Notes: a model not told the origin generated them from the sequence alone. DNA of 6,978 nt from Pseudomonadota bacterium (GCA_021841985.1 JAKCCP010000018.1:1-6978), one strand, 5' to 3'; positions 1-6,289 are shown, numbered from the stretch's first letter. Program-made: numbers and translations.

Positions 1-1
1 G

Positions 2-643
2 TTCGGGAAAATCGGCGCGTGGCCGATGCTCGCCAACGACCAGATCGGCGATTGTATTTATGCTGGCTGCGCGCACGTGATTCAGCAATGGACGGCATAC
101 ACTGACCATGATGCGGTCGTTATGTCCGACGAAGAAGTGATCAGCGCATACAGCGCCGTGACAGGCTATCGTCCAAGCGATCCGTCCACCGATCGCGGCG
201 GCCTGATTTCGGACGCGCTGCGATTCTGGCTGATGTCCGGTATGCCGACGCCGGACGGTGGCCCCGACGTGCTCACCGGCGCGGCAGCCGTGCGCGCCCA
301 GGATCAAAACGATATCTGCCGGGCGGTCGCCACGTTCGGGAACGTCCTGGCTGGCGTCGAACTTCCGATCTCAGCGCAGAATGAAGACGTGTGGACATCG
401 ACCGCAGACGCGCCCGGCTCCTGGGGCGGCCATTGCGTGCCGCTCGTCGGCTATAACGAAGTCGGCCCGATCTGCGTCACCTGGGGCGCGCTCAAGCAAA
501 TGACGTGGGCATGGTGGCTCAAATATGCCGATCAAGCCTACACACTGCTCTCTCCGGACTGGATGGCCGCGACCGGCACTGACCCCGCCGGCGTCGATTG
601 GGCCGCGCTCGAAACCGATATGCGCCGGTTCGCGACGGCATGA
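2..643 (+). CDS. Papain-like cysteine-peptidase-fold phage protein, 5' end outside window
   Basis: The reading frame is open from base 2, so the true start lies upstream. The ATG at 26 is probably internal, because the conserved segment runs through it (residues FGKIGAWP lie before it). Numbering from that ATG, the sequence shows NDQIGDC with Cys10, GGHCVPLVGYN with His136, and CVTWG near residue 152. This order resembles the Cys, His and (Asn)-Ser-Trp-Gly blocks of papain-fold (C1-like) proteins. The Asn of the usual NSWG block is replaced (VTWG), so peptidase activity is uncertain. No signal peptide or membrane segment is visible in the part present. Its TGA overlaps the methyltransferase ATG (ATGA at 640-643), so the two are probably translated together. 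Similar proteins are, as far as I recall, found in phage genomes without an assigned role. The fold call is moderate; the function is not known. Confidence 0.6.
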   Translation, partial: FGKIGAWPMLANDQIGDCIYAGCAHVIQQWTAYTDHDAVVMSDEEVISAYSAVTGYRPSDPSTDRGGLISDALRFWLMSGMPTPDGGPDVLTGAAAVRAQDQNDICRAVATFGNVLAGVELPISAQNEDVWTSTADAPGSWGGHCVPLVGYNEVGPICVTWGALKQMTWAWWLKYADQAYTLLSPDWMAATGTDPAGVDWAALETDMRRFATA

Positions 644-1296
644 GAAAGCCGCTCGCCATCGATTTATTCTGCGGGCTGGGTGGATGGTCCGAAGGATTGA
701 TGGCTGCGGGCTATCATGCTGTCGGCTTCGATATCGAGCAACACGCATACGGCGAACTGCGCTATCCTGGCTCCCTGGTGATACAGGATGTCTTGACTCT
801 CGACGGTGCGCAATTCAGCAACGCCGCGCTGATTGTTGCGTCCCCGCCGTGCCAGGAATTCAGTTACATGGCGATGCCGTGGTCGCGGGCCAAAGCCAAA
901 GCGGCGGCAATCAGGGCCGATGAAACTGGACAAATGCGCGCCGATCTCACGATGCTGTTCGACGCGTGCTTTCGCATTCAGCGCGAGGCGTGCGAGGCAG
1001 CCGGGCATCACATTCCGCTCGTGGTCGAAAACGTCCGCGGCGCCCAGCCTTGGGTAGGTCGCGCTCCCTACAATTTCGGGTCATTTTATCTATGGGGTGA
1101 CGTGCCAGCGCTGATGCCTCATTACCGCGCGTATAAGTCGGAAGGTATCAAACAGGGCGGGAGATGGTGGCATGATGAAGGCTCCATCTCCCGCACGACA
1201 TCCAGTAAATCCCCTGCCCGCAAGGCTGCCTCGGCCTTGATCGCGAAGATACCATTCACTCTGAGCCGGCATATCGCAGCGATGTACCGCCCATAA
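640..1296 (+). CDS. Short phage-type C5 cytosine DNA methyltransferase
   Basis: Predicted SAM-dependent methyltransferase acting on carbon 5 of cytosine in DNA, 218 residues. Visible motifs are DLFCGLGG (8-15, motif I, SAM binding), FDIE (30-33, motif II region), SPPCQEFS (68-75, motif IV with catalytic Cys71) and ENV (130-132, motif VI). The C-terminal part, IAKIPFTLSRHIA (202-214), is typical of phage orphan enzymes. It is much shorter than restriction-type C5 enzymes (about 300-450 residues), and no clear QxRxR motif VIII or large target-recognition domain is visible. The ATG at 640 is preferred over a TTG at 598 because it forms an ATGA overlap with the upstream stop and places motif I at the usual N-terminal position. 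No restriction endonuclease is adjacent, so protection of phage DNA is the likely role (inference). Its stop codon lies in the A-tract that forms the minus-strand terminator. Confidence 0.88.
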   Translation: MRKPLAIDLFCGLGGWSEGLMAAGYHAVGFDIEQHAYGELRYPGSLVIQDVLTLDGAQFSNAALIVASPPCQEFSYMAMPWSRAKAKAAAIRADETGQMRADLTMLFDACFRIQREACEAAGHHIPLVVENVRGAQPWVGRAPYNFGSFYLWGDVPALMPHYRAYKSEGIKQGGRWWHDEGSISRTTSSKSPARKAASALIAKIPFTLSRHIAAMYRP

Positions 1297-1319
1297 AAAA
1301 AGAGCCCCGTTAGGGGCTC
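1295..1319 (-). terminator. Intrinsic terminator of the minus-strand replication operon
   Basis: On the minus strand a perfect 7-bp stem, GAGCCCC / GGGGCTC, with loop TAAC (1319-1302) is followed at once by seven T (1301-1295). This is a textbook Rho-independent terminator. The plus strand has the stem but no T-run after it, so the element acts mainly on transcripts coming from the primase gene, which ends about 180 bases earlier. Its T-tract overlaps the methyltransferase stop codon. Confidence 0.85.
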
Positions 1320-1500
1320 AGTTGGGGAGGAAACAGAAGGTATCACACGAAGCGTTTATACCACGAGCCGGGGCGGCCGGAAAGCTCAATCTACTCCCCT
1401 CAGATCCAAACCTATGAACTTGAAAACAAACTGATTTTCTATCTTTCCGCGCCGATTTTGGGGGATCTCAGATCCGATGATTTTTTGCGGGCGCGCAACC
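1320..1500. other. Noncoding gap between convergent transcription units
   Basis: No credible coding frame with a start and ribosome site is visible on either strand. The stretch is the 3' untranslated region of the minus operon and probably also of the plus unit. It contains two direct copies of CTCAGATCC (1399-1407 and 1467-1475); the second is part of a palindrome described separately. A locally AT-rich patch at 1410-1445 contains no convincing promoter pair. Confidence 0.5.
1463..1486 (+). terminator. Weak candidate plus-strand terminator
   Basis: GGATC (1463-1467), TCA, GATCC (1471-1475) can fold into a 5-bp hairpin. It is followed after five bases by six T (1481-1486). The stem is short and the T-run is displaced, so efficiency would be low. 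Its place downstream of the methyltransferase and just before the convergent primase end fits a role in stopping plus-strand read-through. The 13-bp palindrome GGATCT-C-AGATCC could instead be a protein-binding site. Confidence 0.3.
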
Positions 1501-4110
1501 TCAATCCCCCCCCTCAAGCAGCGACGGCGGCAACCAAACCGCTCGGGCGACCAGCATCGTCCCGAACCGCTGCGGGCCTAGCGCGACGGTGCCGGGGATG
1601 CGTGCAAGAGCACGCGCCCATGATGCTGACCAGGGCGTGCGCGCCAGGATCGAGCGGAGCCGAGGGTGCGAGTTCGAGACGGCGAGGCCCCAGCGTCCTT
1701 CATGCTCGACGAATTTAAGGCCGATCGCCAACAACGCCTCCCGCGCGGCGGATTTGGAAACCACGCTTTCAGGCTCGGCCCCGAGCGCGCATTGCACCAG
1801 GCGCGAGACCGTGTAATCGTTCGGCGCTACCCGGACGGAATGCGCCATAATGGTGCCGATAAGCTGCATCTCATCCCGGCTCTCTACGGCCGGCACGGTT
1901 TCCGCAACCCACTCATCCTCTGCCGCGAATTTCGCAGCCTGCTCTGGCGTCAGAACGCGGCTAGAATGGAGCGAATAGGCGCCAGCGAGCAGGATGCCGA
2001 CCTGATCGGCGCGGCGCCGCGTCTGGCCTGGCATCGCGGAAATCGCGTCCGAAAATAGCTCGGCATTCGCACGGATTTGCGGGATCAGACTCACCGATCG
2101 AGCGATCAGGCGCGGGCCGAAATCGTCCCCTATGTGCTCGCGGATGATGGTTTTGATATCGGCAAACGGCACGTCGTCCGGCCGGCTATGCTCGCGAAGC
2201 TCCAAAACCTCAGTGCGAGAGATGTCCGCCTGCGACGCCATTGCGGTGTTGATCGACTGCCAGCAGAACATCGACCGCACGCGGAAAATATCGACGCCGC
2301 CGCGCCCATCTGCCTTCGCAACCACCGCCTCGGAATTGGTGCTCGCCTGGCGCACAAGCCCCATCAGCGATTTCATGCGCTCGGCCGCCGCGCCGCCGTC
2401 TTGCTCAGCTTCGTCGAAAATCACCGGCAGAGCATCGGCTTGAAGCAGACGTCGCAGGCCCGGTTCCGTGGTGTTCAATTCCACAAATAGGGAAAACTTT
2501 CCTAAAATCTTTCGCACGATATGGCTCGCGATCCAGCTTTTCCCCGCGCCCGCCGGACCAGTGAGCCAGATCGAGGGACGCCAATCGAGCGCGGCGCAGA
2601 TCGCCGCCAGGGCGATCCAGCCCGCCATGAGGCGCCCGGCGCTAGGCTTCTCCCACCGCAGCGAACGGGAGACCCGTTCCAGCCATACCGCCTCTTGCGC
2701 GGACAGCGGCGCCGGCCAGCCATCGGCGGCAACCAACGGCAACCCAACCTCATAGACGTACCGCGAGCCGGGGCGTGTGACCGGTTCCTCGCGCCCGTCC
2801 ACAATCAGGCGATCGCCGAGGTGAACGACGATTTGGGTCGCATCCAGCCACACGCCGCGCCCGCGCACGCGCGCCGGGTCGTAGATGCCAACCGCACGGC
2901 AGGACGCCATGAGATCCGATGCTACGCCACCCCATGAAAGGGAACCGTTTTCGCCGCAACGCTGTCGGAAGTTCCGATACCAATACGTCTCGGAGGCGAC
3001 CGATGTCAGATGCGCGCGGGTATGCTCGGGGGCAGTGAGCATCGTCACTTGGCGCGTCCCCGTTGCGTAGTAGAAAAACCGCCCGTGGTCGTAGCCTAGG
3101 GGTAGCACCCGCTCGGGTAGCGCGGCGGCCGATTCTTCGTCCTCCGGCTCATCGCGCGGCAGATCGGGGGGCGGTTCGTGCGCGTCCGGGCCGGGCATCC
3201 GCGCTTCAATCCATCCATCCGGGTCGATTGGTGGCTCGATATCCGCCGCGTCCGCGCTCTCCGGCAGGTCGGTCACGTCCAGGATGACGGCACGCGGTAG
3301 GATGCGCTGAATTTCCCGCGCCGCCTTGTGCCCCACCTCGTCGTTGTCGGGCCAAATCATCACCATGCGATTAGCTAAAGGGCTGAAATCGCAATCTTTA
3401 ACAGCGCGCGATCCGCCCGGCCATGTCATGCACACGTGGCCGGGAAACTTGGCCTCGGCGGCGTCCGTTGCTTTCTCCCCCTCGACCAGGATCACCGGAA
3501 CGTCACGCCGCGCTGCCAGCCGATCCAGGCCGTAGAGGGGGCGCGGGGTGTTCGGGTGCTTCCATATCCATGCGGGCGCGTCATTGCCGAGGCGCCCCCA
3601 GGATAGCCCTCGGAATGTTTTTCGCGCGGTCGGCGTAGCCTCGCGGCGCAGGACGTAGAAGAGAAGATCGCCGGCTTCGTCGCGATAGACATGCGCGGTC
3701 ACGCCCTTTGGGATCGGGGCCGGCGGCGCATCGGCCGGCGGCTTCTCCGATCGGTATTCGGGTGCAGCAGGAAGCGGCGCCGGCGCGCCTGTATGCACGC
3801 GTCCGTTGAGCGCATGCCCATTTACCGGGATGCCGTATCGGGCGGCAAGCGCCTTGGCAGCTTCCACCTTATCGCCGCCGCATCTCTTTTCGGCCCATGC
3901 GTCGATGATATCCGCGAATTTCATGCCAGTGGCGAAATCCTGGCCTACTCCGGTGCGGAGATTGATCGAGAGCGAGCGGCCTTTGTTTCCGTTGATATCG
4001 CCAGTAACCCATTCGTTTCCTTGGCGCTTCCCCTCCGGGAACAGTTCACGAAGAAGCGCCTCAAGATGCGGCGCGCAGGCGTCGGCGATAGCGCGGAAGG
4101 GGATGCTCAT
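1501..4110 (-). CDS. Phage TOPRIM primase fused to P-loop helicase-type ATPase
   Basis: Predicted 869-residue replication protein. Residues 31-95 resemble the CHC2 zinc-ribbon region of primases in spacing and hydrophobic pattern (a SLSINL stretch, then FADIIDAWA), but the Cys/His metal ligands are absent. A Pro/Ala-rich linker (105-135) leads to a TOPRIM domain with VILVEGEKATDAA (206-218, Glu210) and IWPDND (252-257, Asp255 and Asp257), the metal-binding acidic residues for primer synthesis. An acidic Pro-rich linker (303-330) precedes a C-terminal ATPase: Walker A GPAGAGKS (518-525, Lys524) and Walker B VIFDEAE (563-569, Asp566/Glu567). SINT (619-622) and SRTEV (631-635) are candidate sensor and arginine-finger segments. 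The ATG at 4110 overlaps the nuclease TGA (ATGA), which supports the start and translational coupling. It is the last gene of the operon. The gene ends in a run of eight G (minus strand) just before its stop. The role at the fork, priming plus unwinding, is inferred from domain order. Confidence 0.87.
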   Translation of the reverse strand: MSIPFRAIADACAPHLEALLRELFPEGKRQGNEWVTGDINGNKGRSLSINLRTGVGQDFATGMKFADIIDAWAEKRCGGDKVEAAKALAARYGIPVNGHALNGRVHTGAPAPLPAAPEYRSEKPPADAPPAPIPKGVTAHVYRDEAGDLLFYVLRREATPTARKTFRGLSWGRLGNDAPAWIWKHPNTPRPLYGLDRLAARRDVPVILVEGEKATDAAEAKFPGHVCMTWPGGSRAVKDCDFSPLANRMVMIWPDNDEVGHKAAREIQRILPRAVILDVTDLPESADAADIEPPIDPDGWIEARMPGPDAHEPPPDLPRDEPEDEESAAALPERVLPLGYDHGRFFYYATGTRQVTMLTAPEHTRAHLTSVASETYWYRNFRQRCGENGSLSWGGVASDLMASCRAVGIYDPARVRGRGVWLDATQIVVHLGDRLIVDGREEPVTRPGSRYVYEVGLPLVAADGWPAPLSAQEAVWLERVSRSLRWEKPSAGRLMAGWIALAAICAALDWRPSIWLTGPAGAGKSWIASHIVRKILGKFSLFVELNTTEPGLRRLLQADALPVIFDEAEQDGGAAAERMKSLMGLVRQASTNSEAVVAKADGRGGVDIFRVRSMFCWQSINTAMASQADISRTEVLELREHSRPDDVPFADIKTIIREHIGDDFGPRLIARSVSLIPQIRANAELFSDAISAMPGQTRRRADQVGILLAGAYSLHSSRVLTPEQAAKFAAEDEWVAETVPAVESRDEMQLIGTIMAHSVRVAPNDYTVSRLVQCALGAEPESVVSKSAAREALLAIGLKFVEHEGRWGLAVSNSHPRLRSILARTPWSASWARALARIPGTVALGPQRFGTMLVARAVWLPPSLLEGGD

Positions 4111-4544
4111 TTCGGTAGATCAGCGCCGGGGCGCAACATTCTCCAATCATTGACCCACCGTATTGCGTCATCGACGGAGCATACCACGGCGATGCGCCCC
4201 TTCGCGCCAGCGGATTCGAGCATCCTAACGCGCGGCCCTTGTCCGATACGTTCTCTCCATTTTCCGTCTCGCCCTAGAAGCAGACGGGAAATGGTCAATT
4301 CACGTCCTGGACGCTTGAATTCCAAGCCGTGATAAAGACCCTTATGGACCGCTTGCCAGTCCGGCCATCCGGCTTTCCACCCTAGGCGCTTGAGCCGCGC
4401 GGCGCCGGCAGCCGTCCGCAACCCGTCCGAAGGGAAAGCCGTCCATTGGACCTCGGGAAGCAACCAGATTTCGCACCATCGAACGAACGTGGCCTGAATC
4501 TCATCCTCGGTTGCGCCGGGGCGTGTGACGACCAGGGGTTTCAT
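4107..4544 (-). CDS. VRR-NUC domain nuclease
   Basis: A 145-residue protein consisting almost wholly of a VRR-NUC (PD-(D/E)xK superfamily) nuclease domain. Visible catalytic elements are the N-terminal helix with Glu15 (DEIQATFVRW), GWPDW (59-63, Asp62), and LEFKRPG (74-80, Glu75 and Lys77), which together form the metal-binding E...PD...ExK signature. VRR-NUC proteins of this size are common in phage replication modules beside SNF2/DEAD-type helicases and are thought to cut branched or flapped DNA; the exact substrate here is unknown. The ATG at 4544 overlaps the helicase TGA (ATGA, 4544-4541) and has GGAAG upstream. Its own TGA overlaps the primase ATG. The same frame is open well upstream of this start (to at least 4916), through the helicase gene, which is treated as a finding. 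The family call is strong. Confidence 0.88.
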   Translation of the reverse strand: MKPLVVTRPGATEDEIQATFVRWCEIWLLPEVQWTAFPSDGLRTAAGAARLKRLGWKAGWPDWQAVHKGLYHGLEFKRPGRELTISRLLLGRDGKWRERIGQGPRVRMLESAGAKGRIAVVCSVDDAIRWVNDWRMLRPGADLPK

Positions 4545-5956
4545 CTTGCTGCTTCCCGACTTTTCAGAATGTGTTTCACCCATCCGCGCTTGTATCCGCG
4601 CGCGCGGGCGATTTCGCGCAGTTGTTCCATCGTCCGCGCCCGGCGCACGAGATCGGTGTATTCCTCGCCGGATGCGAGAACCAGCGACGCACCTCCGGCC
4701 CAGGCCGGCTGGTCCGACACCTGCACCAATTCCCCCGCCACTTCCTCGACCTGCCGCCCCAGGCTCGGCGCGGCCTCGCGCTCCTGTGCCAGGCATCCGC
4801 GTTGGGGATCGGCGCACTCTACTTTTTCGTCCCGGTCGAAAATGCGGTAGCAGGCGAGGCACTGCTTGACCGGGGGGGGAGCTTGCGGCTTGCGGCGCCT
4901 GCCGTCCAGTGTCCACGGGTGCAGGGTGCGGGGGCGCCCGTGCAGCGCCGAATTCCCCACGTGATCGAAAATGATTGCCCTCCCGCCGTCTGGCTTGAGC
5001 CGTAGCCCGCGCCCCTCGAATTGCTTGTGCATGGCCAAGGATTTGGTCGGGCGAAGGTGCCCGATGACGCTGACAGCCGGCACGTCCACTCCCTCCCCGA
5101 TCAGGTCGCAGGATGTAAGCACCTGAAGGGAGCCATCGGCAAGGCCGTGCAGACGGCGGCGCCGCTCGATCTCCGACATGCTGCCATCAATGCTGGCGGC
5201 GGAATAGCCAGCAGCCTGAAATTCCCCTGCCACGTGCTCGGCATGGGCGATGGAGGTGCAGAACCACACGCCGGGACGACCTGGCGCATAGCGCGTATAG
5301 TGCTCGACCGCCGAGCCGGTGATCTTGGGCTTGTCCATCGCGTCGCCCAGGGCGCCCCGTGCATAGTCGCCTGCCACGATCGGCACGGCGGAGAGATCAG
5401 CCACCAACGGCGGCGCGAAATATTCGTAATCGGCCAGATAGCCGCGCGCGATCAGGTCGGGAATTTCCGGACCCAACACCATCGCTTGAAACTGCGCGCC
5501 GAGGCCGCGTCCATCTAGGCGCTCCGGCGTTGCCGTGACGCCCATGACGAAGGCGGCAGGATAGGCGGCAAGCACTTTCTCATATGTCGGTCCCACGCAA
5601 TGATGCGCCTCGTCTGGGATGATCAGATCCGGCGCCGGGTAGCGGTCCATGCGGCGCGCGACCGTCTGAATCATGCCGATCTGCACGGGATGCGTCGATG
5701 GCGGCCAGCCGGGGGAGATGCGGCCGTGCGGCACGTCCCATGCCTCAAGCGCGGCGGAGATTTGATCCAGGATCAGCCCGCGATGGACCAGGATCAGCAC
5801 CCGTTTCTTTTTCCGCATGGCGCCGTGCGCGATGGACGCAAAACAAATCGTCTTGCCGCTGCCGGTTGGCATCACCCCCAGCACGCGGCGGTGATGTCGC
5901 ATCGCGCGCTTGAGGCCGGCGATCCACTCCTCCTGATAATCGCGAAGCGCGATCAT
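4541..5956 (-). CDS. DEAH-box superfamily 2 helicase with C-terminal Cys4 motif
   Basis: A 471-residue ATP-dependent SF2 helicase or translocase. Motifs in order: RDYQ (5-8, Q-motif-like), PTGSGKT (30-36, Walker A), DEAH (115-118, motif II), TATPER (141-146, motif III), and QFEGRGLR (312-319, motif VI with its arginines). The pattern resembles the RecB-like/UvrB-like DEAD/DEAH group found in phages and in type I/III restriction subunits, but no restriction or methylation domain is attached. After the core, Cys366, Cys369, Cys381 and Cys388 form a possible zinc finger. A charged C-terminal helical tail (about 430-468) follows. The ATG at 5956 is preceded by a purine-rich GGGGGGGAAAG ribosome site and lies 15 bases after the regulator stop, so it is in the same operon. 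It probably unwinds or remodels DNA together with the following nuclease (inference). The gene contains an eight-C run at codons 361-363, between core and Cys4 motif. Confidence 0.9.
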   Translation of the reverse strand: MIALRDYQEEWIAGLKRAMRHHRRVLGVMPTGSGKTICFASIAHGAMRKKKRVLILVHRGLILDQISAALEAWDVPHGRISPGWPPSTHPVQIGMIQTVARRMDRYPAPDLIIPDEAHHCVGPTYEKVLAAYPAAFVMGVTATPERLDGRGLGAQFQAMVLGPEIPDLIARGYLADYEYFAPPLVADLSAVPIVAGDYARGALGDAMDKPKITGSAVEHYTRYAPGRPGVWFCTSIAHAEHVAGEFQAAGYSAASIDGSMSEIERRRRLHGLADGSLQVLTSCDLIGEGVDVPAVSVIGHLRPTKSLAMHKQFEGRGLRLKPDGGRAIIFDHVGNSALHGRPRTLHPWTLDGRRRKPQAPPPVKQCLACYRIFDRDEKVECADPQRGCLAQEREAAPSLGRQVEEVAGELVQVSDQPAWAGGASLVLASGEEYTDLVRRARTMEQLREIARARGYKRGWVKHILKSREAAR

Positions 5957-5957
5957 C

Positions 5958-5967
5958 TTTCCCCCCC
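5958..5967 (-). promoter_or_regulatory. Ribosome binding site of the helicase gene built on a G7 tract
   Basis: On the minus strand the sequence before the helicase ATG reads GGGGGGGAAAG (5967-5957), filling most of the 15-base gap between the regulator stop and the helicase start. It is purine rich and at suitable distance but is not a standard AGGAGG. Length change of the G-run would alter spacing and so translation (inference). Confidence 0.5.
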
Positions 5968-5971
5968 GATT

Positions 5972-6199
5972 TCAGGCATCGCGGAAAATGTCCGGTCGTA
6001 TATCCTTCGGCGTGAGACCAAAAAATTCGGCCACATCACGCGCACGATGCGCGGGCACACCGCCGCGTTTCCAGTTGACGAGCGCCTGTTTTGTGACGCC
6101 GGCCGCGCGCGCCAACTCGGTCTGACGCCCAAGAGGAAGGTCACCGATCAGCCGCCGGCTGATTTCGATGACCTCTGAGGGGATGCGATAATGGGACAT
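5972..6199 (-). CDS. Cro/YdaS-like helix-turn-helix transcriptional regulator
   Basis: A 75-residue DNA-binding protein with a single helix-turn-helix at about residues 25-46 (RQTELARAAGVTKQALVNWK), then VPAHRARDV and the ending DIRPDIF. The tail RPD(I/V)(F/Y) after the HTH is typical of the YdaS/Cro-like family of phage regulators. There is no CI-type C-terminal dimerisation or LexA-like cleavage domain. The start at 6199 is chosen over an in-frame ATG at 6217 because the latter lies inside the minus promoter, between its -35 and -10 boxes. The promoter position predicts a transcript starting at the ATG itself. It is the first gene of the operon, 15 bases before the helicase gene. It probably binds the inverted repeat at 6229-6252 and so represses its own operon and the divergent genes, as Cro does (inference). 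An antitoxin role is possible but no toxin gene is adjacent. Confidence 0.85.
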   Translation of the reverse strand: MSHYRIPSEVIEISRRLIGDLPLGRQTELARAAGVTKQALVNWKRGGVPAHRARDVAEFFGLTPKDIRPDIFRDA

Positions 6200-6205
6200 G
6201 GGGGG

Positions 6206-6233
6206 ATAATAGCGCATTGTCGGCGCGCGTCAA
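6206..6233 (-). promoter_or_regulatory. Minus-strand promoter of the regulator/replication operon
   Basis: The minus strand has TTGACG (6233-6228) and TATTAT (6211-6206) separated by 16 bases, each matching the sigma-70 consensus at five of six positions. Six C then lead directly into the ATG at 6199. Start of transcription seven bases after the -10 box falls on that A. No Shine-Dalgarno sequence exists, which agrees with a leaderless message. Confidence 0.72.
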
Positions 6234-6252
6234 TAATAAATATCCTATTGAC
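6229..6252. promoter_or_regulatory. Putative operator: inverted repeat covering both -35 boxes
   Basis: GTCAATA (6229-6235) and TATTGAC (6246-6252) are perfect inverted arms around a 10-base AT-rich spacer, making a 24-bp site of the size bound by a Cro-like dimer. The arms contain most of the -35 hexamers of the two divergent promoters, so occupancy should block both. The regulator encoded beside it is the likely ligand (inference). Confidence 0.65.
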
Positions 6253-6277
6253 ATCCGCGCAGGGGTAGGCGTAGGGT
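6248..6277 (+). promoter_or_regulatory. Plus-strand promoter of the paralogue pair
   Basis: A perfect -35 box TTGACA (6248-6253) is followed after 18 bases by a poor -10 box TAGGGT (6272-6277). The expected transcript start is near 6284, giving a leader of about 18 bases that holds the ribosome site. The weak, GC-rich -10 compared with the good -10 of the opposing promoter suggests that this promoter is weaker or needs an activator (inference). Confidence 0.5.
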
Positions 6278-6289
6278 TGCGCCAGTGAA

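Noticed and set aside
598..642. Upstream TTG start for the methyltransferase
   Set aside because: It adds 14 residues before motif I and lies inside the preceding gene; the ATG at 640 gives an ATGA overlap and a normal N-terminus.
1302..1319. The GAGCCCC hairpin as a plus-strand terminator for the methyltransferase
   Set aside because: No T-run follows on the plus strand (AGTTGGGG); the T-run exists only for minus-strand transcripts.
3691..4332. 213-codon open frame on the plus strand
   Set aside because: It lies antisense to the well-supported primase and nuclease genes, has Arg/Ser-rich low-information translation and no ribosome site.
2768..4529. 14-base identical stretch CCGGGGCGTGTGAC at 2768-2781 and 4516-4529
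   Set aside because: Both copies encode Val-Thr-Arg-Pro-Gly in the minus genes, with no similarity around them; probably chance in GC-rich coding DNA.
4545..4916. Longer start for the nuclease (269 codons from 4916)
   Set aside because: The extra 124 residues are low-complexity Arg/Gly/Pro-rich and overlap the helicase Cys4 and tail region; the ATG at 4544 has coupling and a full domain. Kept only as a frameshift hypothesis.
5021..5518. 165-codon plus-strand frame inside the helicase gene
   Set aside because: Antisense shadow of conserved helicase motifs, with no start signals.
6200..6217. Upstream ATG (6217) for the Cro-like gene
   Set aside because: It falls between the -35 and -10 boxes of the minus promoter and has no ribosome site, so the mRNA would not contain it.
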